DNA of 64,000 nucleotides from Salipiger sp. H15 (GTDB lineage: Bacteria > Pseudomonadota > Alphaproteobacteria > Rhodobacterales > Rhodobacteraceae). Below are positions 7,411 through 15,791 of this stretch, piece by piece. Location: assembly GCF_040409955.1 (NCBI RefSeq), contig NZ_CP123385.1:186001-250000 (forward strand), given 5' to 3'. Under the pieces are notes generated by a model. It was not told the DNA's origin. It made no database searches and worked only from the letters and a program-made list of their open reading frames with translations. Made by a program: the position numbers and the translations under genes. Position 1 is the first letter of the stretch, and each line of letters begins with the position of its first letter.

Positions 7411-8604
7411 ATGACCGCGATCCCCCCGACGACCACATCCCGCAGCCCGGCGGCGACCCTGCCCGAGCGCCCGCTCGAGGGGCTGCTGGTGGTCGATCTC
7501 AGCCAGTTCCTGTCCGGCCCCTACTGCTCGCTGCGGCTGGCCGACCTCGGCGCGCGGGTGATCAAGATCGAGCGCGCGGGGGCCGGCGACCTGTCGCGGC
7601 AGCTGTACCTCTCGGACACCGAGATCGGCGGCGACTCGACGATCTTCCACGCCATCAACCGCGGCAAGGAGAGCCTCGCGCTCGACCTCAAGGACGAGCG
7701 CGATCTGGCGGCGCTGAAGAGCCTCGTGGCGCAGGCCGACGTGATGATCCAGAACTTCCGCCCCGGCGTCGCGGCGCGCATCGGCGTCGGCTGGGAGGAG
7801 ATGCACGCGCTCAACCCCCGGCTCGTCTACGGCTCGATCTCGGGTTACGGCGACGACGGCCCCTGGGTGAAGTTCCCCGGGCAGGACCTGCTGGCGCAGG
7901 CGCGCTCGGGGCTGATGTGGCTGACCGGCGACGCGGCGCAGGGGCCGGTGCCGATGGGGCTCGCGGTGGGCGACATGTTCGCCGGCGTCGCGCTGTCGCA
8001 GGGCATCCTCGCGGCGCTGGTGAGGCGCGGCATCGACGGCATCGGGCGGCACATCGAGACGAGCCTGCTCGAGGCGCTGGTCGACCTTCAGTTCGAGGTG
8101 CTGACCACCTGGCTCAACGACGGCCGCCGCCTGCCCACCCGCTCGCAGACCAACGGCGCCCATGCCTATCTCGGCGCGCCCTACGGCGTCTACGCGGCCA
8201 AGGACGGGCATTTGGCGCTGGCAATGACGCCGCTCGACAAGCTGGCCGCGCTGATGGACCTGCCGGATCTGGCGGGACGCCCCGCCAGCGACGCCTTCAG
8301 CGCCCGCGACGCGATCAAGGCGCGGCTCGCCGGGCGCGTGGCCGAGAAGACCGTCGCCGAGTGGCTCGCCATCCTGCAGCCCGCCGACATCTGGTGCTCG
8401 GACGTGCTGAACTGGTCGGACCTGATGGAGGCCGAGGCCTTCAGGCGGCTTGACCTCTTGCAGACCGTGACCCGCGACGACGGCGTCAGCATCGACACCA
8501 CCCGCGCGCCGCTGACCATCGACGGCCGCCGCCCGGCGGGCCGCCGCGCCGCGCCGCGCGTCGGCGAGCACTCGGCCGCGATCCGCAAGGAGTTCGGACT
8601 ATGA
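7411..8604 (+). CDS. CaiB/BaiF family CoA-transferase
   Basis: 397 residues, the usual length. N-terminal 'LEGLLVVDLSQFLSGPYCS' and 'ADLGARVIKIER' are the family's nucleotide-like CoA fold. The catalytic Asp that forms the acyl anhydride is Asp159 in 'PGQDLLAQARSGLM', followed by 'TGD..GPVPMGLAVGDMFAG'. The enzyme moves CoA between carboxylic acids. Ribosome site is weak. Its stop overlaps the next gene by 4 bp. An IclR-type box stands directly upstream, which ties it to the importer and dehydratase genes further right. The acid it activates is not known; a product of the dehydratase/lactonase steps is possible. Confidence 0.92.
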   Translation: MTAIPPTTTSRSPAATLPERPLEGLLVVDLSQFLSGPYCSLRLADLGARVIKIERAGAGDLSRQLYLSDTEIGGDSTIFHAINRGKESLALDLKDERDLAALKSLVAQADVMIQNFRPGVAARIGVGWEEMHALNPRLVYGSISGYGDDGPWVKFPGQDLLAQARSGLMWLTGDAAQGPVPMGLAVGDMFAGVALSQGILAALVRRGIDGIGRHIETSLLEALVDLQFEVLTTWLNDGRRLPTRSQTNGAHAYLGAPYGVYAAKDGHLALAMTPLDKLAALMDLPDLAGRPASDAFSARDAIKARLAGRVAEKTVAEWLAILQPADIWCSDVLNWSDLMEAEAFRRLDLLQTVTRDDGVSIDTTRAPLTIDGRRPAGRRAAPRVGEHSAAIRKEFGL

Positions 8605-9704
8605 TCTCCCTCAAGGGCATGACCTGGGACCACCCGCGCGGTTACGACCCGCTCGCCGCGCTCTCGCGCGAGTGGCAGGCGCGGCACGGTGTGGCGATCA
8701 GCTGGGACCGCCGCTCGCTGCAGGATTTCGAGAGCTTCCCGGTGCTCGAGCTGGCCAAGGCCTACGACCTTGTCATCATCGACCACCCGCATGTCGGGCA
8801 GATCACCGGCGAGGCCTGCCTGCTGCCGCTGCCGGATGCGCCGGAGATCGCCGGCGGATCGCTCGGACGCTCCTACGAGAGCTATACCTGGGAAGGCAGC
8901 CAGTGGGCCTGGCCGGTGGATGCCGCCGCGCAGGTGCAGGCGGTGCGGCCGGACCTCACCGCGCCGGTGACGGGTTGGGACGGCGTGATGCGCCTTGCCG
9001 CCGAGGGGCGCGTGATGATCCCGCTGCGCCCGCCGCACGTGCTGATGAGCTTCTACACGCTTTCCGCCAACCTCGGGCACCCGTGCAGGGTGGGAGCAGA
9101 CGAGGCCTTCGTCGACCGCGCGGGCGGGATGCGTGCGCTGGAGCTGCTGCAGGCGCTGGCGGAGAAGGTCGACCCGGCCTGCTTCGGCATGGACCCGATC
9201 GCCGTGCTGGGCGAGATGGCGTCCGGGAACCGCATCGCCTGCGCGCCGCTCATCTACGGCTACATCAGCTATTCCCTGCCGGACGCCGCGCCGCACCGCG
9301 TGACCTTCCACGACATCCCCGAGGCCGCGCCCGGCGCGGGCCCGCGCGGCAGCGCGCTCGGCGGGACGGGGCTTGCCGTCTCGGCCTTCTGCCAGCACCC
9401 CGAGGAGGCGATCGCCTTTGCCCGCCACGCGGCGGGACCGGAGGCGCAGGCCGGGCTCTGGGCCTCGGCCGGCGGACAGGCGGGGCACCGCGATGCGTGG
9501 ACCTCGCCGATCTGCGACGCGGGCGCCGGAGGCTTCTACTCGGGCACGCTGGCGACGCTCGACCGGGCGTGGATGCGGCCGCGACACGACGGCTACATGC
9601 CCTTCCAGGAGGACGCCTCGGAACGGATCAACGCCGCGCTGAAGGACGGGAAGTTCGAGGCCGCCATGGACGACCTCGACAGGATGTTCGCGGCTACCTT
9701 CTGA
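8601..9704 (+). CDS. Extracellular-solute-binding-like protein without signal peptide
   Basis: 367 residues with the two-lobe family 1 solute-binding pattern ('YDLVIIDHPHVGQI', 'SYTWEGSQWAWPVDAAAQ', 'GGTGLAVSAFCQHPEEAIAFARHAAG'), but the N-terminus 'MISLKGMTWDHPRGYDPL' is not a signal peptide and begins at once with the first strand of the domain. The ATG overlaps the CoA-transferase stop (ATGA), so the start is fixed by coupling and the protein should stay in the cytoplasm. It may bind the CoA-transferase substrate or act as a partner subunit. Possible alternative: a degenerate transporter subunit recruited for another role. Confidence 0.85.
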   Translation: MISLKGMTWDHPRGYDPLAALSREWQARHGVAISWDRRSLQDFESFPVLELAKAYDLVIIDHPHVGQITGEACLLPLPDAPEIAGGSLGRSYESYTWEGSQWAWPVDAAAQVQAVRPDLTAPVTGWDGVMRLAAEGRVMIPLRPPHVLMSFYTLSANLGHPCRVGADEAFVDRAGGMRALELLQALAEKVDPACFGMDPIAVLGEMASGNRIACAPLIYGYISYSLPDAAPHRVTFHDIPEAAPGAGPRGSALGGTGLAVSAFCQHPEEAIAFARHAAGPEAQAGLWASAGGQAGHRDAWTSPICDAGAGGFYSGTLATLDRAWMRPRHDGYMPFQEDASERINAALKDGKFEAAMDDLDRMFAATF

Positions 9705-9732
9705 GACCGTCCGACACCTTCCGGGGTCTCAG
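9701..9732. terminator. Convergent hairpin containing both stop codons
   Basis: CTGAGACC (9701-9708) pairs with GGTCTCAG (9725-9732). The TGA of the plus gene and the TGA of the minus gene both lie inside the arms. No U-tract, so it may slow or stabilise transcript ends rather than terminate strongly. Confidence 0.5.
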
Positions 9733-10574
9733 AGCTTCCAGATGCGCGCCGCGTTCCCGGCATAGAGCCCGGCGCGTTCCTCGGCGCTCCACCCGGCAAA
9801 GATCGCGCGGGTGGCGGCAACCCACGTGGAAAGCCCGCCGCCCAGCGTGTTGACCGGCCAGTCGCCGCCCCAGCAGATGCGCCCGGGGCCGAAGGTCTCG
9901 GCGGTGTAGCTCACCCAGCGGCTCAGCTCGTCCAGCGTCCAGCCGGCGCCGCCATAGGCGACGACGCCCGAGATCTTGGCGCAGACGTTGGGGCGCTTGG
10001 CGAGTTCCGCGAGGTCCCGCGCCCAGTCGTCCCACTGCCCGCCCGCGATGTCCGGCACGCCGCAATGGTCGAGCACGAAGCGCGTGTTGGGGGCCGAGTC
10101 GATGAGCTCGATCGCCAGCGGCAGCTGCCGGGCGAGCATGCAGATGTCAAAGGGCAGGTCCGGGCCCGAGAGCAGGCGGATGTTCTGCCGGAAGAGGTCG
10201 CTTTGCGAGACGCCATCGGGCACCACGTGCAGCACGCGGCGGAAGCCGACGACCATCTGCCGCGCGGCCGAGCGTTCGAGGAAGGCGGGAAACTCCGGGT
10301 CCTCGGGGCGGCAGGCGGCAATCGCGCCGAGGATGGGGAAGCTGCCGCTCGCGGCCAGCTCCTCGATCCAGCCGGTCTCGTCCTCGATCCGCGCGTCGGC
10401 GACGTCGACCTCCATGTGGATCGCCCCGCCGATGCCGACCCGGCGCGCCTCGGTAGCGTAGCTCTCCAGCGACCAGTCCCGGTCCAGCGCGGGCGCGCCG
10501 GACAGCCACGGGTAGTCGAGCCGCGTGCGGTCGACGAGATGCAGGTGGCTGTCCAGAATCGCAGGCTCTTGCAT
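9729..10574 (-). CDS. Amidohydrolase family protein (probable sugar-acid lactonase, COG3618 type)
   Basis: 281 residues, TIM-barrel metal hydrolase. The HxH metal motif is 'DSHLHLVD' at the N-terminus, a later ligand His is in 'FVLDHCGVP', and the catalytic Asp is in 'ICWGGDWPV'. This pattern fits the amidohydrolase-2 group that includes L-fucono- and L-rhamnono-lactonases and PDC hydrolase. The start has GGAGGAG 5 bp away. The gene begins 39 bp after the IclR stop, with an IclR-type box in between. Together with the fuconate-dehydratase-like gene it supports a sugar-lactone to sugar-acid step. Confidence 0.88.
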   Translation of the reverse strand: MQEPAILDSHLHLVDRTRLDYPWLSGAPALDRDWSLESYATEARRVGIGGAIHMEVDVADARIEDETGWIEELAASGSFPILGAIAACRPEDPEFPAFLERSAARQMVVGFRRVLHVVPDGVSQSDLFRQNIRLLSGPDLPFDICMLARQLPLAIELIDSAPNTRFVLDHCGVPDIAGGQWDDWARDLAELAKRPNVCAKISGVVAYGGAGWTLDELSRWVSYTAETFGPGRICWGGDWPVNTLGGGLSTWVAATRAIFAGWSAEERAGLYAGNAARIWKL

Positions 10575-10594
10575 GTGCTCCTCCCTGAGCAAAT

Positions 10595-10629
10595 CATTCA
10601 CCCAAGAATGGATCATTCAGATGCGAATG
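10595..10629. promoter_or_regulatory. Tandem IclR-type operators
   Basis: Two perfect inverted repeats CATTC-N6-GAATG at 10595-10610 and 10614-10629, their centres 19 bp apart. The first is 21 bp before the amidohydrolase start on the minus strand; the second covers the last codons of the IclR gene. Confidence 0.65.
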
Positions 10630-11410
10630 TCTCCCCCTCCGCACCATATCCGGCAAAGCGCGACAGGGCGGCGGTCGTCTCGACCAGCGCCGCGCAGGCC
10701 TCTTCGGGGCTGGGGGCGGATTCGCTGTCGACCAGCGGCAGGTAGGGGATGGTGACGGCGGCGATGGCCTCGCCGCTCGGCGCCAGCACCGGGGCCGAGA
10801 GGTTGGTGACGCCGACGGTCTGCGCCGAGGGCTTCACCTCGTAGCCGCGCGCGCGGACCATCTCGAACCGCGCCTCGAGCTCGGCCGGGATGACGCGCGC
10901 CGGGGCGCCGGTGTCGCTGTTCTCGGCCACCATGGCAAGGCGCCGCTCAGGGCTGGAGAAGGCCAGCAGCACGTTGCCCGAGCCGGTGTCGAAGAGGTTG
11001 ATGTGGCTGCCGACGCGGATCGAGATGCCCCAGTAGCCGGGCGCCTCCTGCTGGGCGATGACCACGGCGCTGCCCCGGTCGAAGACCACCAGCTGGTTTG
11101 CCTGCCGGGTGCGCGCCGCGAGGTCGCGCAGCAGCGGCGTCGCCAGCGAGGCCAGCCGCCGGGTCGGCGCGTGGAACTGCGCCATGCCGAACATCTTCAG
11201 CGTCAGCGCGTAGCGGTCGCCGTCGATGCGCGCGACATAGCCGCGCCGGGCGAGTCGCTCGAGCATGCGGTAGAACTCGTTGGGAGAGCGGCCGAGCGCC
11301 TTGGCGATCTCGGCCTGGGTGAGCCCGCCCTCGATCCCGGCCAGCAGTTCGAGGATGTCGAGCCCCTTGTCGAGGGCGGGCGCCCGGTAGCGGTCAGAAG
11401 TGTCGGTCAT
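10613..11410 (-). CDS. IclR family transcriptional regulator
   Basis: 265 residues. N-terminal winged helix (about 8-75) with 'LTQAEIAKALGRSPNEFYRMLERLARRGYV', then the IclR effector domain with 'SHINLFDTGSGNVLLAF' and 'YLPLVD'. The ATG at 11410 has GAGGGC 6 bp upstream; two further in-frame ATGs lie 21 and 24 bp upstream inside the predicted operator. The gene lies between the amidohydrolase and the divergent ABC importer, with its own box 22 bp upstream, so it should be autoregulated and control the island. The inducer is presumably the imported sugar acid or a breakdown product (inference). Confidence 0.93.
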   Translation of the reverse strand: MTDTSDRYRAPALDKGLDILELLAGIEGGLTQAEIAKALGRSPNEFYRMLERLARRGYVARIDGDRYALTLKMFGMAQFHAPTRRLASLATPLLRDLAARTRQANQLVVFDRGSAVVIAQQEAPGYWGISIRVGSHINLFDTGSGNVLLAFSSPERRLAMVAENSDTGAPARVIPAELEARFEMVRARGYEVKPSAQTVGVTNLSAPVLAPSGEAIAAVTIPYLPLVDSESAPSPEEACAALVETTAALSRFAGYGAEGETFASE

Positions 11411-11431
11411 GCTGCCCTCTGTGAATTTCAT

Positions 11432-11447
11432 CATTCATATAAGAATA
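11432..11447. promoter_or_regulatory. IclR-type operator before the iclR gene
   Basis: CATTC-ATATAA-GAATA, one mismatch from the perfect CATTC-N6-GAATG inverted repeat, 22 bp before the regulator ATG. Confidence 0.65.
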
Positions 11448-11472
11448 CACTCTGCGCATCCAGCGGAATTCC

Positions 11473-11526
11473 TTGACAGGTGCCGCGTCAACGTCTTTGT
11501 ATATGAATAGATTATCCATAAGTGAG
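11473..11526 (+). promoter_or_regulatory. Promoter/operator region of the ABC importer
   Basis: A consensus TTGACA at 11473-11478 is followed by an AT-rich stretch with TATATG near 11500. A reversed half-site TATTCATAT is readable on the minus strand around 11500-11508, and TATCC-ATAAGT-GAGGG at 11513-11528 resembles the IclR boxes in about 11 of 16 positions. The -10 spacing is not ideal, which would fit an activated promoter. Confidence 0.45.
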
Positions 11527-11561
11527 GGGATAGCCCTCACGGATCTTCAGGGAGGAGACCC

Positions 11562-12866
11562 ATGAAACTTATGACGACCGCTTCGGCGGCGGTGCTCGCC
11601 TTGGCCACCGCCGCATCGGCGCAGGACCTGCCCGGCAAGTTCGAGGGCGTGACCATCCAGGCCAAGCTCATCGGCGGGCAGCAGTACGAGCCGCTCTACG
11701 CGCGCATCGCCGAATGGGAGGCCGCAACCGGCGCCAAGGTCGAGGTGATCTCGAAGAAGAACCACTTCGAGCTCGACCGCGAGATCAAGTCCGACATCGC
11801 GACCGGCCAACTCAGCTGGTGCGTCGGCTCGAACCACTCGTCCTTCGCGCCGCAGTACCCGGGCATCTACGTCGACCTGCACCAGTACCTGCCGGACGAG
11901 GCGCTGGCCGATTTCGTGCCGGGCAACATCCAGTCGGCGACGCTTGACGGCAAGCTGGTGATGCTGCCGCGCGCGCAGTTCGACGTCTCGGCGCTCTACT
12001 ACCAGAAGGACATCTACGAGAAGGCCGACGCCGCCGCCTTCGAGAAGGAATACGGCTACCCGCTGGCCGTGCCCGAGACCTGGGCGCAGGTCGCCGACCA
12101 GGCCAAGTTCTTCGCCGACGCGCCGAACTTCTACGGCACGCAATACGCCGGCAAGGAAGAGGCCATCGCCGGCCGCTTCTACGAGATCCTCGTGGCCAAC
12201 GGCGGGCAGTTCCTCGACGGCGACGGCCGCCCGGCCTTCAACTCCGAGGCCGGCGTCGAGGCGCTGAACTGGTTCGTCGATCTCTACCAGGCCAAGGCCG
12301 TGCCGGCGGGCGTGCCGAACTATCTCTGGGACGACCTCGGTCAGGGCTTCGCCTCGGGCACCGTGGCGCTGAACCTCGACTGGCCGGGCTGGGCCGGCTT
12401 CTTCAACGACCCCTCCGCCTCCAAGGTCGCGGGCAACGTCGGCGTCGCGCCGCCGCCGAAGGGCTCCGCGGGCATCCGCTCGGGCTGGTCGGGCTTCCAC
12501 GGCTTCTCGGTCACCGAGGACTGCGCCAACCCGGAGGCCGCCGCCTCGCTGGTCTGGTTCCTGACCAACGAGGACAGCCAGATCCTCGAGAGCTCGGCCG
12601 GCCCGCTGCCCTCGCGCCAGTCGGTGTGGGAGCACGTGATCACCGCCGCGGAGGGTGACGCCTACCGCACCGAGGTGCTGAAGGCCTTCCAGACCGCCGC
12701 CGAGACCGCCTTCCCGGTGCCGCAGACGCCGAGCTGGATCGAGATCACCAACGTGCTCTACCCGGAACTGCAGGCCGCCATCCTTGGCGACAAGTCCGCG
12801 CAGGAGGCTCTCGACACGGCCGCCGACGAGGCGACCGCCATCCTCGAGGACGCCGGCGAGCTCTGA
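11562..12866 (+). CDS. ABC transporter substrate-binding protein (sugar type, family 1)
   Basis: 434 residues with a clear signal peptide ('MKLMTTASAAVLALATAASA' then QDLPG), so periplasmic. The body is the family 1 sugar-binding fold: 'YVDLHQYLPDEALADF', 'VMLPRAQFDVSALYYQKDIYEKA', 'NLDWPGWAGFFNDP', 'GFHGFSVTEDCANPEAAASLVWF'. GGAGGAG ribosome site 6-12 bp before ATG. First gene of an importer operon that ends with the dehydratase gene. The ligand is unknown; the downstream enzymes suggest a deoxy-sugar, sugar acid or related polyol. Confidence 0.93.
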   Translation: MKLMTTASAAVLALATAASAQDLPGKFEGVTIQAKLIGGQQYEPLYARIAEWEAATGAKVEVISKKNHFELDREIKSDIATGQLSWCVGSNHSSFAPQYPGIYVDLHQYLPDEALADFVPGNIQSATLDGKLVMLPRAQFDVSALYYQKDIYEKADAAAFEKEYGYPLAVPETWAQVADQAKFFADAPNFYGTQYAGKEEAIAGRFYEILVANGGQFLDGDGRPAFNSEAGVEALNWFVDLYQAKAVPAGVPNYLWDDLGQGFASGTVALNLDWPGWAGFFNDPSASKVAGNVGVAPPPKGSAGIRSGWSGFHGFSVTEDCANPEAAASLVWFLTNEDSQILESSAGPLPSRQSVWEHVITAAEGDAYRTEVLKAFQTAAETAFPVPQTPSWIEITNVLYPELQAAILGDKSAQEALDTAADEATAILEDAGEL

Positions 12867-12878
12867 CCCGCGCCCTCC

Positions 12879-12904
12879 GACGGGCCGCGTTCGCGCGGCC
12901 CGTC
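12879..12904 (+). terminator. Attenuating hairpin after binding-protein gene
   Basis: GACGGGCCGCG and CGCGGCCCGTC form a perfect 11-bp stem with a TTCG tetraloop. It sits between the binding-protein gene and the permease genes with no T-run, the usual arrangement that protects the upstream message and lowers permease expression. Confidence 0.75.
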
Positions 12905-12924
12905 TCCCCTGATTGGAGAAGACG

Positions 12925-13821
12925 ATGAAGGCCCTGCGCCTCCCCCCTCACGTCCTGCTGCTGCTGCCCGCGGTGATCGTGCTTGCCGCCGTGGTGGTGG
13001 TGCCGCTGCTGCTGTCGCTGTGGTCGAGCTTCACCCCCTTCCGCCTGACCAAGCCCGAGACGGTCTACCAGTTCACCGGCATCCGCAATTACCAGCGCAT
13101 CTTCACCGACCTCGACTTCTGGATCGCCTTCGGCCGCACCGTGGTGCTGCTCACCGTGGCGCTGAACCTCGAGATGCTGATCGGGCTCGGCCTTGCGCTG
13201 CTGGTCGACCGGCAGACCCGCGGCCAGCGGCTGCTGCGCACCCTCCTGATGTTCCCGATGATGTTCTCCCCCATCCTCGTCGGCTTCCAGTTCAAGTTCA
13301 TGTTCAACGACAATGTCGGGCTCGTGAACAACGCCCTGCAGTCGCTGGGGCTCACCGACAAGGCGATCCCCTGGCTGATCGACGGCAAGCTTGCCTTCCT
13401 CGCCATCGCCGCCGCCGAGATCTGGTCCTCGACCGCCGTCTTCGCGATCTTCATCCTTGCCGGGCTCATGGCCATGCCGCGCGAGCCGCAGGAGGCCGCG
13501 CGGGTCGACGGCTGCACGCCGTGGCAGACCTTCCGCTATGTCACCTGGCCCTTCCTGATGCCCTTCGCCTTCATCGCGATGACCATCCGCAGCCTCGACG
13601 TGGCGCGGGCCTATGACATCATCAAGATCATGACCGACGGCGGCCCGGCGGGCCGGACCGAGGTGCTCTGGACGTTGATCGCGCGCACCGCCTATTCGGA
13701 CGCGCGCATGGGGATGGCCAATGCCATGGCCTATGTCGCGATCCTGCTCTCGGTCGCCTTCACCGCCTATTTCTTCTCAAAGCTCGGCAAGGCCCGGGCG
13801 CAGGTCGCGGGGGACTGGTGA
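12925..13821 (+). CDS. ABC sugar transporter permease (MalF/UgpA type)
   Basis: 298 residues with six predicted membrane spans, the first from 'HVLLLLPAVIVLAAVVVVPLLL'. The EAA loop that contacts the ATPase is 'EAARVDGCTPWQTFRYVTWPFL'. ATG has GGAG 8 bp upstream; a TTG 12 bp earlier is in frame but lacks a better site. Its TGA overlaps the next ATG by one base. Confidence 0.93.
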   Translation: MKALRLPPHVLLLLPAVIVLAAVVVVPLLLSLWSSFTPFRLTKPETVYQFTGIRNYQRIFTDLDFWIAFGRTVVLLTVALNLEMLIGLGLALLVDRQTRGQRLLRTLLMFPMMFSPILVGFQFKFMFNDNVGLVNNALQSLGLTDKAIPWLIDGKLAFLAIAAAEIWSSTAVFAIFILAGLMAMPREPQEAARVDGCTPWQTFRYVTWPFLMPFAFIAMTIRSLDVARAYDIIKIMTDGGPAGRTEVLWTLIARTAYSDARMGMANAMAYVAILLSVAFTAYFFSKLGKARAQVAGDW

Positions 13822-14687
13822 TGGACGCGAATGCCTCCGCACGGCTGAAGAAGCGCGGCTCCGCCTGGGCGCTGAACGTCGCGCTCTTCCTCGCGATGCT
13901 GATCATCTGCCTGCCCGGGCTCTGGATCGTGCTCAACTCGCTGCGGCCCACGGTCGAGATCATGGCCAAGCCGCCGGTCTGGATCCCGCGCGAGCTGTCC
14001 TTCGACGCCTATGTCGACATGTTCTCGGGCGTGGGACAGGGCGGCATCCCGGTGATCGAGTATTTCCGCAACTCGGTGATCATCGCGGTGACCTCGACGG
14101 TCATCTCTCTGGCGATCGGCATGTCCGGCGGCTACGCCTTCGCGCGCTATCGCTTCAAGGGCAAGTCGGCGTGGTTCCTCGGGCTCATGCTGACCCGCAC
14201 GGTGCCCGGCATCGCGCTGTCGCTGCCGCTGTTCTTCCTCTACGCCAAGACCGGGCTCATCGACACCCACGCGGGCATGATCATCGCCTATACCGCGCTC
14301 AACGTGCCCTTCACCATCTGGCTGATCGACGGCTTCTTCCGGCAGGTCCCGCGCGATCTGGCCGAGGCCGCCCAGATCGACGGCTGCACCCGCTGGCAGG
14401 CCTTCTGGCAGGTCGAGTTCCCGCTCGCCCGCCCCGGCATCGCCAGCGCCGGGATCTTCGCCTTCCTCACCTCGTGGAACGAGTTCGCGCTGGCGAGCCA
14501 GCTGACCCGCTCCACCGCCAGCAAGACCCTTCCGGTGGGTCTGCTCGATTACACCGCCGAGTTCACCATCGACTGGCGCGGCATGTGCGCGCTGGCCGTG
14601 GTGATGATCATCCCGGCGCTTCTTCTGACTTACGCGGTGCAGAAGCACCTCGTCTCGGGCCTGACCTCGGGCGCGATCAAGGGATAA
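13821..14687 (+). CDS. ABC sugar transporter permease (MalG/UgpE type)
   Basis: 288 residues, six predicted membrane spans. EAA loop 'EAAQIDGCTRWQAFWQVEFPLARPG' followed by 'FAFLTSWNEFALASQL', typical of MalG-like subunits. The start shares its first base with the stop of the first permease; a GTG one codon earlier is also possible. Forms the membrane channel with the preceding gene. Confidence 0.93.
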   Translation: MDANASARLKKRGSAWALNVALFLAMLIICLPGLWIVLNSLRPTVEIMAKPPVWIPRELSFDAYVDMFSGVGQGGIPVIEYFRNSVIIAVTSTVISLAIGMSGGYAFARYRFKGKSAWFLGLMLTRTVPGIALSLPLFFLYAKTGLIDTHAGMIIAYTALNVPFTIWLIDGFFRQVPRDLAEAAQIDGCTRWQAFWQVEFPLARPGIASAGIFAFLTSWNEFALASQLTRSTASKTLPVGLLDYTAEFTIDWRGMCALAVVMIIPALLLTYAVQKHLVSGLTSGAIKG

Positions 14688-14690
14688 GAC

Positions 14691-15782
14691 ATGGCCACGC
14701 TCACCCTCTCCACTCTCGACAAGAAATACGGCGGCTTCCACGCGGTGAAGGGGATCGACCTCGACGTCGCCGACGGCGAGTTCGTCGCCCTCGTGGGCCC
14801 CTCCGGCTGCGGCAAGTCCACCACGCTGCGGATGATCGCCGGGCTCGAGGACATCTCGGGCGGCGAGCTGCGCATCGGCGACCGGGTGGTCAACGACCTG
14901 CCGCCGCGCGACCGCAACATCTCGATGGTGTTCCAGTCCTATGCGCTCTACCCGCACATGACCGTGGCCGAGAACATGGGCTTCTCGCTCAAGATCGCCG
15001 GGCGCGACGCCGGGACGATCGACACGGCCGTCAAGGAAGCCGCGCGCATCCTCGACATCGAGCCGCTGCTGGAGCGCCGCCCGGCGCAGCTGTCGGGCGG
15101 GCAGCGCCAGCGCGTCGCCATGGGCCGCGCCATCGTGCGCGACCCGGACGTCTTCCTCTTCGACGAGCCGCTCTCGAACCTCGACGCCAAGCTGCGCGGC
15201 CAGATGCGCACCGAGATCAAGCAGCTGCACGCGCGGCTGGGGTCCACGGTGGTCTACGTCACCCATGACCAGATCGAGGCGATGACCCTCGCCGACCGCA
15301 TCGTCATCATGAAGGACGGGCGGATCGAGCAGGTCGGCACCCCCGACGAGGTGTTCAACCGCCCCGCCTCGCGCTTCGTCGCGAGCTTCATCGGCTCGCC
15401 GCCGATGAACATGGCCGAGGCGGTGGTCACGAACGGCGCGCTGCGGCTCGCGGATGGCACCACGGTGCCCGTCCCGCCCGCCTTCGCCGTTGCAGAAGGG
15501 CGGCGCGTCGTGCTCGGGCTGCGCCCCGACGACATCTACCCCGAAGGCCACGGCATCCACAGCGAGAGCGGCCACGCGGTGGAAAGCCGCGAGCTGCCGG
15601 TGATGCTGTCGGAACCCTTGGGCAACGAGACGCTGCTCTTCACCGAGTTTGGCGGGCAGAGCTGGACGGCGCGGATGCTGAACCCGCGGGCCGTGAAGCG
15701 CGGCGAGGTGCTGCGCTTCCACCTCGATCTCTCGCGCCCGCATCTCTTCGACGCCGAGACCGGCCTCACCCTGCGCGGCTGA
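14691..15782 (+). CDS. ABC transporter ATP-binding protein (UgpC/MalK type)
   Basis: 363 residues. Walker A 'GPSGCGKSTTLRMIAG', Q-loop 'VFQSYALYPHMTV', signature 'LSGGQRQRVAMGRA', Walker B 'VFLFDEPLSNLD', His-switch 'VTHDQIEAM', then a C-terminal TOBE/OB regulatory domain (about 240-363). This domain order is that of the MalK/UgpC group which energises CUT1-type sugar importers. Three bases after the permease stop. Confidence 0.95.
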   Translation: MATLTLSTLDKKYGGFHAVKGIDLDVADGEFVALVGPSGCGKSTTLRMIAGLEDISGGELRIGDRVVNDLPPRDRNISMVFQSYALYPHMTVAENMGFSLKIAGRDAGTIDTAVKEAARILDIEPLLERRPAQLSGGQRQRVAMGRAIVRDPDVFLFDEPLSNLDAKLRGQMRTEIKQLHARLGSTVVYVTHDQIEAMTLADRIVIMKDGRIEQVGTPDEVFNRPASRFVASFIGSPPMNMAEAVVTNGALRLADGTTVPVPPAFAVAEGRRVVLGLRPDDIYPEGHGIHSESGHAVESRELPVMLSEPLGNETLLFTEFGGQSWTARMLNPRAVKRGEVLRFHLDLSRPHLFDAETGLTLRG

Positions 15783-15791
15783 GGGGGGATC

